From Albula goreensis (Eukaryota; Chordata; Actinopteri; Albuliformes; Albulidae): a stretch of 64,000 bases of DNA. Below, one piece after another: positions 25,101 through 36,366 of the stretch (positions are counted from its first letter, which is position 1; each line of letters starts with the position of its first letter). Location: the NCBI GenBank assembly GCA_022829145.1, contig CM040761.1, positions 4,032,768 to 4,096,767 on the forward strand. The letters are read 5' to 3'. A model generated the notes under the pieces. That model saw only the letters and a program-made list of their open reading frames with translations, was not told the DNA's origin and did no database searches. The position numbers and the translations under genes were made by a program.

Positions 25101-28100
25101 GTGGGTTCGAGAAAACCCTCCTGTAGCTGACGCGCGTTCTGATCTCAGTAAATTGCACTTGAAAATAAACAATCTCTGTCTCTGTGTGTGTCTCTCCCCT
25201 CTTTCTTCCTTCACTCGCTCCGTGTGACTGCTTCAGTACGCCGTGGAGTCCCAGATCCAGCTGCGCGGGTTCGACCCCCAGCAGAGCATGCTGCTAATGA
25301 AATCCAGAGCGGTAAAAACATCACGTCTGGCACCCGCCCTCAGCCCACCCCTCCCCTGGTTTCGCCAAGAACGAAAACCCATCTCAAAGAGCCAGAGAAA
25401 ATCAATATTCATTGGCTGAACGTGACGTGCATGTCAGTGCGATTCCTCATTGACCGGGAGGCCCGGAATGAAGTCTGGGACCGCCTCTCATAACGCATCT
25501 CGAAGAAAGAGCGATGATCTGGGATCAGATTTCCCCTGTATTCATCATAACATTACCCTCCATCATCTTACACTGTGAGAAAAACAATACTGATCTGAGA
25601 TCAGCACTTCGCCTCTGAGCTTCTTTATGAATAGGGGCCTGTATCTTAAGGTTTCAGATACGGTAGTTGCTTCCTTAATGAAAAGGGAGATCTCTGACAC
25701 CCCCACCCCCCATACGCACAGGCAAGCACCAGTCTTTTTGTGAATCCCTGTGGAACCGATTTGTTCCTACTTCATTAAGGCGCTCCGTGCTCATTTATAT
25801 CTAGTTGAGTTATTGAGAAGTGATAACAAATTTTTGTATAATTTACAACATAATGAGACCTGCTCTGAGGCTTGGCTTTAATATCAAGACCTTGATGTGA
25901 ATTTTGATCTGAATCTGATTAATTGTGAATGGGTACAGACTGGAGCGGATTGCTTTGATACCGCTGTGTGACGGAAAGGCCTTGGCTGACCGAGAACCAA
26001 AACGTTCCTCAAACCCCTAGGGGGAAGACACCCTCCGGACGGAGGACATCCTGGACACGATCGAGCGGGAGGGCGAGTCCATAGCCGTCATCCTCTTCAG
26101 CGGCGTCCAGTACTACACCGGGCAGCTTTTCAACATGGCCGCCATTACCGCTGCCGGCCAGAGCAAGGTAAAACTCCTGGAAGGAATGACAAAAGCCGTC
26201 TGACTCTGTTTGATGTTGGGCTGACGGGTTCGGTGATTGAAGTCTTTTCGACGTCCCGCTGTGCCTTCTATTCAGAGGTAATGTCATACTATTGAAATGC
26301 CCCCTACCCCTGCAGAGAACTACCAAATCACTTAAAAGCATGTATTCATCCCACCCCATATTGAACGATATGTGCGGGCCTATTTCTTTTTTCCTTTTGT
26401 GTCATTCATTCTCAGACCTCTCTCTGCTTGATACCTGGAGCTGATCGCTTGTGCTCAGGCACAAGTCGTGGAGTCGTTGTGCACACTTGAGGTGACGTCG
26501 GGAGATGTTTAACATTTCTGTCGCGATGCTGCCCCCTGGTGGACGATATGTACCGCCGCCATAATGCAGAACACAATCGAAATGACGCTGAATGAAACGC
26601 TGTATTTGAAAGACAGCCAGATCCGTTTATCATTCAGATGCAGATTTGTACCGCTGTGTCTGTGTGAGTGTGTGTTTTAATTTGTACCGTTCTGGTGTGG
26701 AGACACCCAGAGAGGTTACAGGAGGGGCTTTTGTTCATAGACTGCGCAGTAATCCGAACTCAGATACGTCTTCTATCCCCGATATTACATCAAATGGCAA
26801 GAGGTGAAAGTGTTTGGAGGTGAGGGTGGTTTCATATGGCCGTCAATCAACTTCGAAAAGTTGAAACGGATAAAGAATAATTGGACCGTGTCCCACAGAA
26901 CACAGGAAACTTTTTAGACAGGAAGGCCCTCTGGCCTATGAAAACACCTTGGACAGATCTAAATGTGGGATTTCAGTATAGCGTATTGTTGACTGGCTTA
27001 CACCTTGATACAGTATTGTGTCAAAATTAGATACACAGCTACTGGTTAATCATATGTACAAACAAACAAAACTCTGAAATTCAATGAATTTATTTCAAAA
27101 GTATTGCAAAATTGTTTTTATACATGTATAGCAATATTAATGGTGCACATCTCTTATCTCAATGAATGGAACCAATACAGATTTACTGACAGACTTGTAT
27201 TTGTATTTCACTAACACAGTTCTGGGATATCTGCAGTTTTAGGTAACTTCTAGCACACAAGGCAACAGTGCCCCCTAGAGTCCAAATGCATGTAATGTTT
27301 TTAAGGTGAACCACAAAATTACCATTGAACAAACAGAAGTCCATACATAACTGTTCAGAGAGATCTCAGATTCTTCACACAGCAGATATCCCCTGTCTGT
27401 CCTTCTCTGCCCTGACCTTGCAGAGAGTGCAGACCTTCCCCCAGTGACCTCTTGACGTCATCTCCCCGCAGGGCTGCTTTGTGGGGTTCGACTGCGCACA
27501 CGCAGTCGGGAACGCGGAACTCAAGCTGCATGACTGGGGGGTGGACTTTGCCTGCTGGTGCTCCTATAAGGTAAACAGGGGCCTTCCACCAGCTCCTATT
27601 GGCTAAGCTAACCTGGTCTGGAGGCCCTAGTGTGACAAATTCCAGGCTTAATGCTGTACTGGATACCGTGTAGATTGTAGGTAAATTGTGAGACTAGCTG
27701 GACTGGATTATTCTGATTATGTTAAATTTGATTTGAGGTATACTTTGTCAAACATGTATGTAAAGTAAGGCAGAAAACACATAACCATTTCAAATAGACA
27801 TGATTTAATACAAAGAGACAGTCCACTCATCAGTTAGTTGATGAGTTGGGGTGTACACGCTGTTACTGCCGCAGCTGTCATAGTTAATATGTGCCGTGCC
27901 ATTTAGACTCTCCAGCGCATGGAAACCCCGCGGCTCTTCGCAAGCGGGGTGAGGAGGAACAGCGAAGCAATGGAGCCGCTGAAAGGCTAACAAAGGCTAA
28001 CAGCGTGCCAAATAGATCTGAGAGGAGATGTGTTCTCTTTTCCCGTTTTTTTTTCTCTGTTCTTCAGTATTTAAATTCGGGAGCTGGCGGTTTGGCCGGG

Positions 28101-31100
28101 GCCTTCATCCATGAAAAACACGCGCACACAGTCAAACCAGCGTGAGTACTGAATCGTTTCCATCCATATTCACTTTCCAATATATTTCTGTGAAGCGTCT
28201 TGAATTTTCCTTTGACTTCTTTTTTTAATCACAGTGCGTTCAAGCTAGTCATATCGCCAATGTGGAAACTGTTATGATTCATGAAAGGCATGACTGTACA
28301 GAGAAAAGAAAAGAATAACTTCACATTCTCCATAGAAAATACAAAATATTACATTTATAATACAAAACATTCTGTGTAACAGTTTCAAGAATCAAGCTCT
28401 GACAGATATTTTGAAGCCTATAATATTGAATTCAGTGAATTCCTTGCTTGTTTACAGTTGTAAAGACAAAGTATTTTATATGGTTGGTTGCTGATTTTTA
28501 TGAAGTCAATGACGCCACTTAGACTCATGTGAATGTTATTGGATTTTCTTGAGACACTGCTTTGTGTATGAGGGTCCTCGGAGTCTGAACATATAACCTC
28601 CTGGATGTTCCACAGCTGGCTGAACCAGAAGGTTATATGGTAACGTTGTGACAAAACCCTAAATTCTGAAGCCATGCACTGTAGCCTATGGAGCAGGGAC
28701 TACTCAAGTCTGTGTTACGTTGAGAAATGATCATAATAACGACTTTGTCCTTCCACAGTTTGCTAGGCTGGTGGGGCCACAATCTGAAGACACGATTCGT
28801 CATGAATAACGGTACTCCTTTTCTTTTCACCCTCTCATGCTAACGACTGCATGGGCATTTGTTCGATTTGATTCAGCGCAATATTAGCACATTTTTCTTA
28901 AATTTTTTTTTCTAATTAAATTTGGCCCATGTTGTGACACTTCAGAGTTCCGCTTTATGATAATGTTGTTTGCAGTTTGGATTGTGAAGTCCTCTCGGAT
29001 CACTGTAATCTTTCTGACCGTGTTCATAGCCTGTAAATCGTCCAGTAACAAATTATTATGGTTCAGCCTTCGTATGAAGCCATCAGCCGAGCAAGCATTC
29101 GCGTTCATATTTCAATATCTGAGTCAACATCTATGCCTTTTAATTATTCCTAAATGCCTGCGATTGCGTATTGATAAACTGATTTCAGCTCGTGTCTGCT
29201 GTCATATTTAAAGTTATTCAGCGGTACTCCTGATAATATGGCAGTGAAACATTCATGTTTGCCAGTAACAGAATATTATTTTTTTTTGGTGGTGGGGCCG
29301 GGGGTCGCAAACACACACCACAACCTGGAATAGAATGTTGCGTTGTTGTTGCCTACTGTGCCCGGCAGCGCCCAGCACCCTGGGTTATGTTTCCCAGGAA
29401 GTGATAGGTCGCCTAGTCTCTTCACACTAGATCATTTTCCTTTGTACAGGGATTCACCACTTAAAGGCAGCCAGTACCATAGATTATGTATTCAAAAAGC
29501 AGCTATGGAGATATATAGGTAATATTAATTAAATGAAAGGCCAAGTTTGACATTGTAGGAGGCCTTGATGCACATACATATGTGTTCCTTTTTGCTTGTG
29601 TGTGTGAGAGTATTTTCTATGGAAAAAAAAACAGACTCCTTGAGATTGCATTTAATCCTCTGGTTTTTGTGTCTGTCGGGGTCATACTCATAAACACATC
29701 TTTCAGAAGGTGTGTGGGCGTTAAGTCAATCAGCCTGGGGTCATTATTCTGTGTTTAGCTTATTTCTTTCCTAAAACCATCAGTTAACATCTGTGTTTCA
29801 TTTGATACTGAATTATAATCACTAGACAATTAAATTCAGTCCAAAAACAAACAATTTGCATGAAATGTAGATTAAACACAATTTTAGAGGTCTTCTGTAT
29901 CACGTGTTTATACTGCCACCATATGGATAAACATGGAATTGCAAGGAATACATTGAACTGTCTTTACATTTGAGGTAGCTAATTTATTGAAGTGCACATG
30001 TATCTCTTTTCCTAGAAATGGATCTACTCCCAGGTGTAGGTGGATATAGACTATCAAACCAGCCTATTTTACTGGTTTGCCCCCTTCAGGCCAGTCTAGA
30101 GGTAAGTCTTTGTGGTCTGTAAAAATATTATTCCAGTAGTTTTACAGAAGTAGCATGCACTGTGTCAGAGATATGTCTTCATACATTTATTGAACAATGA
30201 ATTTCTGGCCTGTTAACTTTCAAGAGTGTGGTGCACATCCTGTCAAAATAAATTAAAAGAGCATCGCAGGAGTGGAGATTCTTTTTGCCCACATATGGGA
30301 AAAGCAAAAAGGCAGTTAAGTGCATTAAACTGCTTTGGTTAAGATGTTGGACTCCTGTTTTGGAGGAAATTTGCTTTAAATAAAGCAATGAGTTGTTCGA
30401 GTTTCAGAAATGAGTTCTATTCAAAGAAAAATACTTCATGGTTCTCTCAGTTATCGATTATTTGTTAAATTTGTGTCAGTGTAGATCTATGATGCTGACA
30501 TGAAAACAATATTTTCAACTTCAAATAACTATAATATGCATCTACTATCATTTATTATACAGTGAGTATTGCACATGGTTTTGCTCTTTGTATTCTTTTT
30601 TTTGTTTTTTCTTTATTTTTTCTGGTACATTTTGGACAAAGGTGTACATATAACTTTATCAACATCTAGGCCGAACTCAACCCAGATAAAAATCAAATAA
30701 AACAGTGATAACAATGTTCATTAATTAAAATGACATTTCCGAGGAGCATTACTTTGTCTTGTGAGCAAAGTCTTCTGATTGGTCGAAATGAGTCAACAAT
30801 TGACACCATATAGTACTGAAGCTCCATTCTGCGCTCCATTAAACCTCAGTCTCCCATTAGTACTTGGAACGATAATCTGTGAAAGCTCGGCACATCTACT
30901 AACCATACCTACAACTCCAAACCTATCCACCTATTTGACTGCACGACAGTGGTGGTTGAAATGAGGTTTCATGAAAACCCATTGTGGGGGAGCTGCGTCA
31001 GATATCACTGACTTTTTTCAACCAATCAAAAATGCTTTTCTCTCCACAGCCAATGTAGTCATTCACTCATTAGTCCAAATCATTGAGTCACTGATACTAT

Positions 31101-33822
31101 ATAGTCCTTCATCCATTTTTGTTCAATGAAATCTCACTCTCTTATCACGACTGAATGCCGCTATAGCCCGCATCAGCATAACTTAACTTCTGTGACTGCA
31201 TTCTGTTAGCATCGGCTAATATAGTCCTCCAGTTTTCTACCTATGATACCAATAGGAATTACAGCATTGGAGCACCATACAGTGCAAGAGGGGGGGGGCA
31301 CAGAAATGGTGGTTTTGATTGTGTAAATGAGATGTAGATGTTCCTGCACCCCACCAGGTCTTCAACCAGACCAGCATGCAGGCCTTGAGGCAGAAGTCTA
31401 AGCTCCTAACGGGGTACCTTGAGTACCTGATCAAACACTACTACACCCGGGACGAGGCCCACCCCGAGAAACCCTACATCCGCATCATCACTCCCACCAA
31501 CCCCGAGGAGCGAGGCTGCCAGCTGTCCCTGTCCTTCTCCGTGCCCATACGCACCGTCTTCCAGGAGCTGGAGAAGAGGGGCATAGCCGTGAGTGACACC
31601 CCACCACCCCCCACCAATCAGAAGGCCCACTGTCCAATCAGAAATGGCAGCACTCTGCTACATCATTTTTCTTTGAAAAACAAGCAAGATGTCCACTTCT
31701 CTGTGAATTCTGTTAAAAATTGTTACCAAAATAGGATTTGAACAGTTTGGAATTTTCAAATTTCTCTGTACCAAAGCAGGAAAAACAGACAAAAAAATGA
31801 CATACAGTGGGGCAAAAAAAAAAAAAAAAAAGTATTGTCAGCCACCAATTGTGCAAGTTCTCCCACTTAAAAAGATGAGAGAGGCCTGTCAGTACACTTC
31901 AACTATGAGAGACGGAATGAGAAAAAAAAAATAAATCACATTGTCTGATTTTTAAATAATTTATTTGCAAATTATGGTGGAAAATAAGTATTTGGTCAAT
32001 AACAAAAGTTCATCTCAATACTTTGTTATATACCCTTTGTTGGCAATGACAGAGGTCAAACGTTTTCTGTAAGTCTTCACAAGGTTTTTGGTTTCATCTG
32101 ACATTTTCCCAATCCTTTTCTGGATCATCCAAATGCTCTCTAGCAAACTTCAGAAAGGCCTGGGTATGTACTGGCTTAAGCAGGGGGACACGTCTGGCAC
32201 TGCAGGATTTGAGTCCCTGGCGGTGTAGTGTGTTACTGATGGTAGCCTTTGTTACTTTGTTACTTTGGTCCCAGCTCTTTGCAGGTCATTCACTAGGTCC
32301 CCCCGTGTGGTTTTGGGATTTTTGCTCACCGTTCTTGTGATCATTTTGACCCCACGGGGTGAGATCTTGCATGGAGCCCCAGATCAAGGGAGACTATCAG
32401 TGGTCTTGTATGTTTTCCATTTTCTAATAATTGCTCCCACAGTCGATTTCTTCACACAAACTGCTTACCTATTGCAGATTCAGTCTTCCCAGCCTGGTGC
32501 AGGTCTACAAGTTTGTTTCTGGTGTCCTTTGACAGCTCTTTGGTCTTGGCCATAGTAGAGTTTGGAATGTGACTGTTTGAGGTTGTGGACAGGTGTCTTT
32601 TATACTGATAACGAGTTCAAACAGGTGCCATTAATCCAGGTAACGAGTGGAGGACAGAGGAGCCTCTTAAAGAAGAAGTTACAGGTCTGTGAAAGCCAGA
32701 AATCTTGCTTGTGTGTAGGTGACCAAATACTTATTTTACAGAGGAATTTACCAATTAATTCATTAAAAATCCTACAATGTGATTTCCTGGATTCTTTCCC
32801 CCCATTCTGTCTCTCATAGTTGAAGTGTACCTATGATGAAACTTACAGGCCTCTCTCATCTTAAGTGGGAGAACTTGCACAATTGGTGGCTGACTAAATA
32901 CTTTTTTGCCCCACTGTAAGTATTCTTTTACTATTTCCAGCCAATGTTCTGCCAAAAATGGGTTTTGGGTGCACACATTTCCGTAACTTTACGGAAAGTG
33001 GAATTGCCAGAACTACAACATGACGAAGCCCCATAACGAAGAGTATAACGTTATGTGTTTTTTTTGGGGGGGAATGAACGAATCCGAACTTGTGTCAAAA
33101 GAAGCACACTGTCACGCAACAAAGATTCAGGCTCTCTGATCATCAAGAGCATTTTTCCAGTGTAGCACATCCCACATGAAGAAGAATTCGCGAGAGAATA
33201 CGACACCATCGAGCTCTCTCCCTCAGCGTGAATATATAAGCAATGAAAGGGAAACAATACACTGCAATAGCCCTTAATACTGTATAAGTTATGAAACCTG
33301 TTGGAGCACTTTCATGAAATGAGCTCACGGTATGCAGTACCTAAAGCTAAATTTCCGTCAGAGTTCACTCAAGGACTGCAACAAAGCGGTGAGGCTCTTA
33401 AATATGTCGACTTAAGTAAAGGATCAGAACAGAGCCTCGTAACTCCGATCCCAGTGGAATCGCGGTATCTCAGAATCTGTAAGGCTTAGAACGAGGGAAA
33501 CAGGCTAAAGTGGTTCAAACTCAGCAGGGATAAGAGAAATCGTTCTGTTAAAGACCTGAGTAGAGCAGAAGACCCGCGCCTGACAGGATCATGGTTTAGC
33601 AGGATATGATGTAACGTGGGGACATGCGGGGTCGTTGATCCGGAGTCCCCTCCTCTCTTTCCGTGCTTTTTTCAGTGCGACATGAGGGAACCGAACGTCC
33701 TGAGGATAGCTCCGGTCCCGCTCTACAACTCCTTCAGCGACGTGCACCGATTCGTCAGCCTGCTGGGGTCAGCGCTCGCCGCCAGCGACAAACTCTCACG
33801 GGACGGACAGCCGCGACCATGA
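19008..33822 (+). CDS. KYNU: Kynureninase, complete gene model, 13 coding exons (471 aa)
   Basis: PLP-dependent hydrolase of tryptophan breakdown. It cleaves kynurenine and 3-hydroxykynurenine to anthranilate or 3-hydroxyanthranilate plus alanine in the cytosol, feeding NAD synthesis. Coding exons: 19008-19173, 22288-22408, 23160-23242, 24222-24283, 24383-24454, 25237-25311, 26021-26167, 27472-27570, 28068-28141, 28759-28811, 30016-30101, 31358-31588, 33676-33822. These total 1416 nt, stay in frame throughout, and every intron is GT-AG. Length is close to the 465 residues of human. PLP-site residues by position: S74, L136-T137, F164, D167, D249, H252, Y274, K275 (Schiff-base lysine in CSYK) and W304; substrate-site H101, S331 and N332 are also kept. 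The residue aligned to human Phe306 is Trp (W305). Two ATGs stand in tandem; the second, at 19011, has the better Kozak context, so the protein may be 470 aa. No break is seen. Confidence 0.97.
19488..19587. repeat. Short direct repeat in KYNU first coding intron
   Basis: TCCTCACCTGAAGGATTTGG (19488-19520 unit) is repeated as TCCTCACCTGAAGTTTGGGG (19558-19587), both running on into GGGGGTC..CTATTGA. Confidence 0.8.
21250..21600. promoter_or_regulatory. CpG-rich block in KYNU intron 1, possible enhancer or alternative promoter
   Basis: About 350 bp with many CpG (GCGCGCGGAACG, CTCGCCTTCG, GGTCGGTCGGCTCCGAGCGA), set in AT-rich intron. It lies about 690 bp before coding exon 2. No coding potential matching KYNU. 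Confidence 0.3.
22288..22408 (+). CDS. KYNU: KYNU coding exon 2
   Basis: Acceptor CCCTCCACAG, donor AC|GTATGT. It encodes [12 protein letters not shown] and EELDKWAK, nearly identical to the human protein, and includes PLP-site Ser74. The ATG at 22269 upstream of this exon is intronic and is not a start. Confidence 0.95.
23160..23242 (+). CDS. KYNU: KYNU coding exon 3
   Basis: Acceptor TTTTACTTCACAG, donor CG|GTGAGG. It encodes [12 protein letters not shown], aligned to the human YGHEVGKRPW segment, and keeps the substrate-site histidine (H101; human H102). It ends ANIVG, followed in phase by the next exon. Confidence 0.95.
24222..24283 (+). CDS. KYNU: KYNU coding exon 4
   Basis: Acceptor TATCTGAACAG, donor CTG|GTAAGA. 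It encodes [17 protein letters not shown], matching human [17 protein letters not shown], and includes the PLP-contact pair Leu136-Thr137. Confidence 0.95.
24383..24454 (+). CDS. KYNU: KYNU coding exon 5
   Basis: Acceptor CCCCGCTACAG, donor CAT|GTAAGC, 24 codons. It encodes [14 protein letters not shown] and KAFPSDH, including PLP-contact residues F164 and D167. Confidence 0.95.
25237..25311 (+). CDS. KYNU: KYNU coding exon 6
   Basis: Acceptor GACTGCTTCAG, donor GCG|GTAAAA, 25 codons. It encodes [12 protein letters not shown], matching human YAIESQLQLHGL. Confidence 0.94.
26021..26167 (+). CDS. KYNU: KYNU coding exon 7
   Basis: Acceptor AAACCCCTAG, donor AAG|GTAAAA, 49 codons. It encodes [19 protein letters not shown] and [10 protein letters not shown], the core of the large PLP domain, very close to human. 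Confidence 0.96.
26528..26544 (-). promoter_or_regulatory. CTCF-like motif in KYNU intron 7
   Basis: The minus strand reads GTCCACCAGGGGGCAGC, fitting the CTCF core. It is about 360 bp after coding exon 7. Confidence 0.4.
27472..27570 (+). CDS. KYNU: KYNU coding exon 8, carrying the PLP lysine
   Basis: Acceptor TCTCCCCGCAG, donor AAG|GTAAAC, 33 codons. It encodes [10 protein letters not shown], with D249 and H252, and ends FACWCSYK. The final Lys (K275, human K276) forms the internal aldimine with PLP; the intron falls directly after it. Confidence 0.97.
28068..28141 (+). CDS. KYNU: KYNU coding exon 9
   Basis: Acceptor CTGTTCTTCAG, donor AGC|GTGAGT. It encodes [19 protein letters not shown] then HTVKPA, matching the human segment with only three changes. 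Confidence 0.96.
28759..28811 (+). CDS. KYNU: KYNU coding exon 10
   Basis: Short 53-nt exon; acceptor CTTCCACAG, donor ACG|GTACTC. It encodes [17 protein letters not shown] against human LVGWFGHELSTRFKMDN. W304 matches the human PLP-phosphate ligand W305. The next residue is Trp where human has Phe306. Confidence 0.95.
30016..30101 (+). CDS. KYNU: KYNU coding exon 11
   Basis: Acceptor CTTTTCCTAG, donor GAG|GTAAGT. It encodes [19 protein letters not shown] and QASLE. The substrate-site Ser-Asn pair (S331, N332; human S332, N333) is kept. Confidence 0.95.
31358..31588 (+). CDS. KYNU: KYNU coding exon 12
   Basis: Largest coding exon, 77 codons; acceptor CCCCACCAG, donor GCC|GTGAGT. It encodes [16 protein letters not shown], then [14 protein letters not shown] and [10 protein letters not shown], all strongly like human KYNU. 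The pyrimidine tract before the acceptor is weak. Confidence 0.96.
31805..32916 (-). mobile_element. Tc1-like transposon, internally deleted, in the last KYNU intron
   Basis: Flanked by TA at 31803-31804 and 32917-32918. The ends CAGTGGGGCAAAAAA and TTTTTTGCCCCACTG, then CCACCAATTGTGCAAGTTCT and its inverse, form terminal repeats over about 80 bp. The transposase runs on the minus strand from an ATG at 32551-32553 ([11 protein letters not shown]) down to a junction near 32084-32092. There TTCACAAGGTTTT runs straight into TGGTTTCATCTGAC, so much of the catalytic part is missing (about 500 bp against the usual element). It cannot move itself but keeps both ends. Confidence 0.9.
33676..33822 (+). 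CDS. KYNU: KYNU last coding exon with stop codon
   Basis: Acceptor GTGCTTTTTTCAG. It encodes [20 protein letters not shown] then [10 protein letters not shown], against human [20 protein letters not shown]. It ends in a divergent tail (about 15 residues, rich in Ser, Arg and Pro) before the TGA at 33820-33822. The ORF upstream of 33676 is intron read-through. Confidence 0.95.
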   Translation, partial: CDMREPNVLRIAPVPLYNSFSDVHRFVSLLGSALAASDKLSRDGQPRP

Positions 33823-34241
33823 CCCAGGACACTGATCAATCAACTGGCTAACACCCGAAGTCTTCAGCTGACCGGGACCAAAGCTTCTGGACTGGCTTGT
33901 GCTGAAAGGAGCTGACGCTACCTACAGTCCTAAAATACAATACCCCAGTCTAGGGAAATTTGGAACTCATGATCAGAACCCAGACCCATAAATACATACA
34001 TTTGGACTTGAAGTAAACATTTGAGGTAAAGATGAGTACAGTTATACTTATTCTTTATCTGTATAAATAAAGGCTGAAAAAATGTATTATAAAATATTAC
34101 GATAGATATTATAGTCATTTTGCAATGTCCTTTTAAGAATTAACAGGAGAAAATGTGAACAGAAGTGTTAAGTTGTCTGATGGGAAGGGTTTGTATTGTG
34201 ACAAGTGTACCACTGTTAAAACAAAATGAACGGTGAATAAA
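33823..34241 (+). terminator. KYNU: KYNU 3' UTR with two AATAAA polyadenylation signals
   Basis: Non-coding sequence after the KYNU stop codon. AATAAA hexamers stand at 34066-34071 and 34236-34241; either could direct cleavage, giving 3' UTRs of roughly 260 or 430 nt. Which is used cannot be told from sequence. Confidence 0.6.
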
Positions 34242-36285
34242 AACTGCATTAAAACTGACCTCGATTCCCTAGCAAGCTTTCACATTTGTTTTTCACATTG
34301 TTGCCTCTGCTTCACTTATTTGAAATTATTGAACATATCCAAAGTTTATGGAGGCGCTGGTTGTGGGGGACCTGGGACTTTTTAAATTTGGAAATGTAAA
34401 ATGGAGGGGGCAGGGGGGTGCACATGGTTTACGAAGATTTCAAGAGAAAAAGTAGAAAATTTTGGTGGCATCCCATTTTTTCACTGTCTGGAGGTAAGGC
34501 TATAGTCTGTTGTCTTTTTCTGATTTTCGGTGAAATACGCTTTTCCAATTTACATTACTTAGAACCATTCCTTGCATCTCAATAAGAGAAAAAAGTATAA
34601 AAGTTGAGCACGTTGAAGTTCATGCACGTCAATGGAGTTCAACAAGTGTAACGTGCTTCTGCAGCCACAACTTCAACACCTCCTTTAACTTTAAACCAAA
34701 GTGCAACATGAAACATCCTGCTGCTTTTTACAATACAATACAGGCTACGTAATGGCCCAAAAAGGTCTGAGAGTAATGTTCGGTGGTGCCAAGGTGTCCT
34801 GCAATGTATAAGATGACAATGTAAAAAGGCTTAAAATCAACTAAGTAAAAGATGTGGTTAAAACAATAATTTTAAAACCACAAGCTCAAAATAGTGGCAC
34901 TCCTTCCATCCCTCTCCTTATTCACTGCTTCTTTTATGTGCTAGGCCAGCTTAAGTACACCTGGTTTCAATTACACAGGTGTTGCCAATTAACTGGTTAC
35001 AATTAACAGATTATCTTGTTAACAAAGGCAATCATCAGGTAAGGCCCACACCCCTTAGAAAGTACTGTGAAGAAAAGAGCCATGCAATCGAAGCATCCAT
35101 AATGTGACCTTTAAGAGTCTAAGTTAAAGGCACTTTTGTAACAAATGTGAATTTCATGATAATTGTGAAAACAATGTGGACTTTTACTAAACCTAAAGAA
35201 AAAGTACAAAAGATAGAAAATGAAACACGTCTCAGTCGTGGGGCATGTTCCACTTTAAGGGGGGCTTGATAGAAAGGTGTTACTTTTTCTATCTTTAAGT
35301 CTGTGCATGAGCCAGTACTGTGGTTTGTAAAATCTGCATTGATGTAACTTGAGAGACTGGTTACGGGTCAGATTTGGCAGTATGTACTCAAACTTGTTTC
35401 CCTGTTTATTTGAAGTCTGCTTATGTGATCACAAGAAGTTAATCTTGCTTTGTGATGCATTTCAAGATTTTTTCCCCACTCACGACATGATCCTCTTCAG
35501 ACTTCAGAAAATTCATACAAAACCACTCGCAAAAGATGAATGAGGAGCGCAGCTGAAATGCGCAGCCAATGTTACAAATCCCATGGGGTAAAGCCTGCAC
35601 ATTTCGCAATGCGCAACGCTGCTAGACTAGGTCTAGCCACCGATGTACACTTAAAACTGAAACCAAAGAGCTACCACACAGAAGTTATATTCAGATGTGG
35701 AGAAGAGCTAAGACCACAGGACTCACTACCTGAAAGTCTATTATGATGTCACTTCCTGTGTGAAAAGAGCTTAACTTAAAATTCAGTCTTTCCCACTGTA
35801 ATGACTAATATGCCTGGTAAGGTCTTGCCATGCAATGACTTTAGATCAATGCACAGTGTCTCATACAATCTCAAATCACCAGTGCACCTTGCAATTCCAT
35901 ATAAGGAGTACAGACTTATTCTGCAGCAGAGCTTGTAAAAGTGTGATACTTTGACAGTGTCAAATGGTTACTTACAACAAACAGAAAAGCAGAAGTAAAA
36001 ATCTACTCTCCTCTCCTTCTGCAAGTCTTTTCTCAGGATGTTTACTACCATGGCAGTATGGTGAGGTGCACTCACATGCGTCAACTCTGCAGTCAACTGC
36101 AGTCACCATGGGTTTGGTAGCCTACGTTTCAGACAGACTATTTTTGCACAGGCAGCTGCTTCCAGGAAGTGGTGAGGCTGTAGGTTTTTAAATCCGAAAA
36201 ACTGACATTCACACCAGAGAGGGCCTGTGAAAGACAGGGGGTTTGAATTCGACACGACTCCGGGCACACGTGACAGTGTTCACTT

Positions 36286-36366
36286 CCTCTATCGCAGAAC
36301 AGCTTTTTTCTCTATCTCTCAAGATCGCTGGCAGATGAAGTAAAAAGAAGGCTTGGCGGGCCCAAG
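36286..36366 (+). promoter_or_regulatory. Possible ARHGAP15 promoter and non-coding first exon
   Basis: The segment has an ETS/PU.1-like CACTTCCTCT (AGAGGAAGTG on the other strand) at about 36288-36297, just after an E-box-like CACACGTGACAG, and ends in a strong donor AAG|GTAAGA at 36366/36367. It lies about 10 kb upstream of the first coding exon on the same strand. ETS/PU.1 control would suit a leukocyte gene. This is inference from motifs only. Confidence 0.25.

Noticed and set aside
30016-30060. Alternative acceptor GGTGTAG before GTGGATATAG
   Set aside because: Using CCTAG at 30015 keeps the phase and the [12 protein letters not shown] match to human; the later AG would delete conserved residues.
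32265-32555. Plus-strand frame within the Tc1 copy
   Set aside because: The transposase is on the minus strand (start ATG at 32551-32553); this frame is its shadow.
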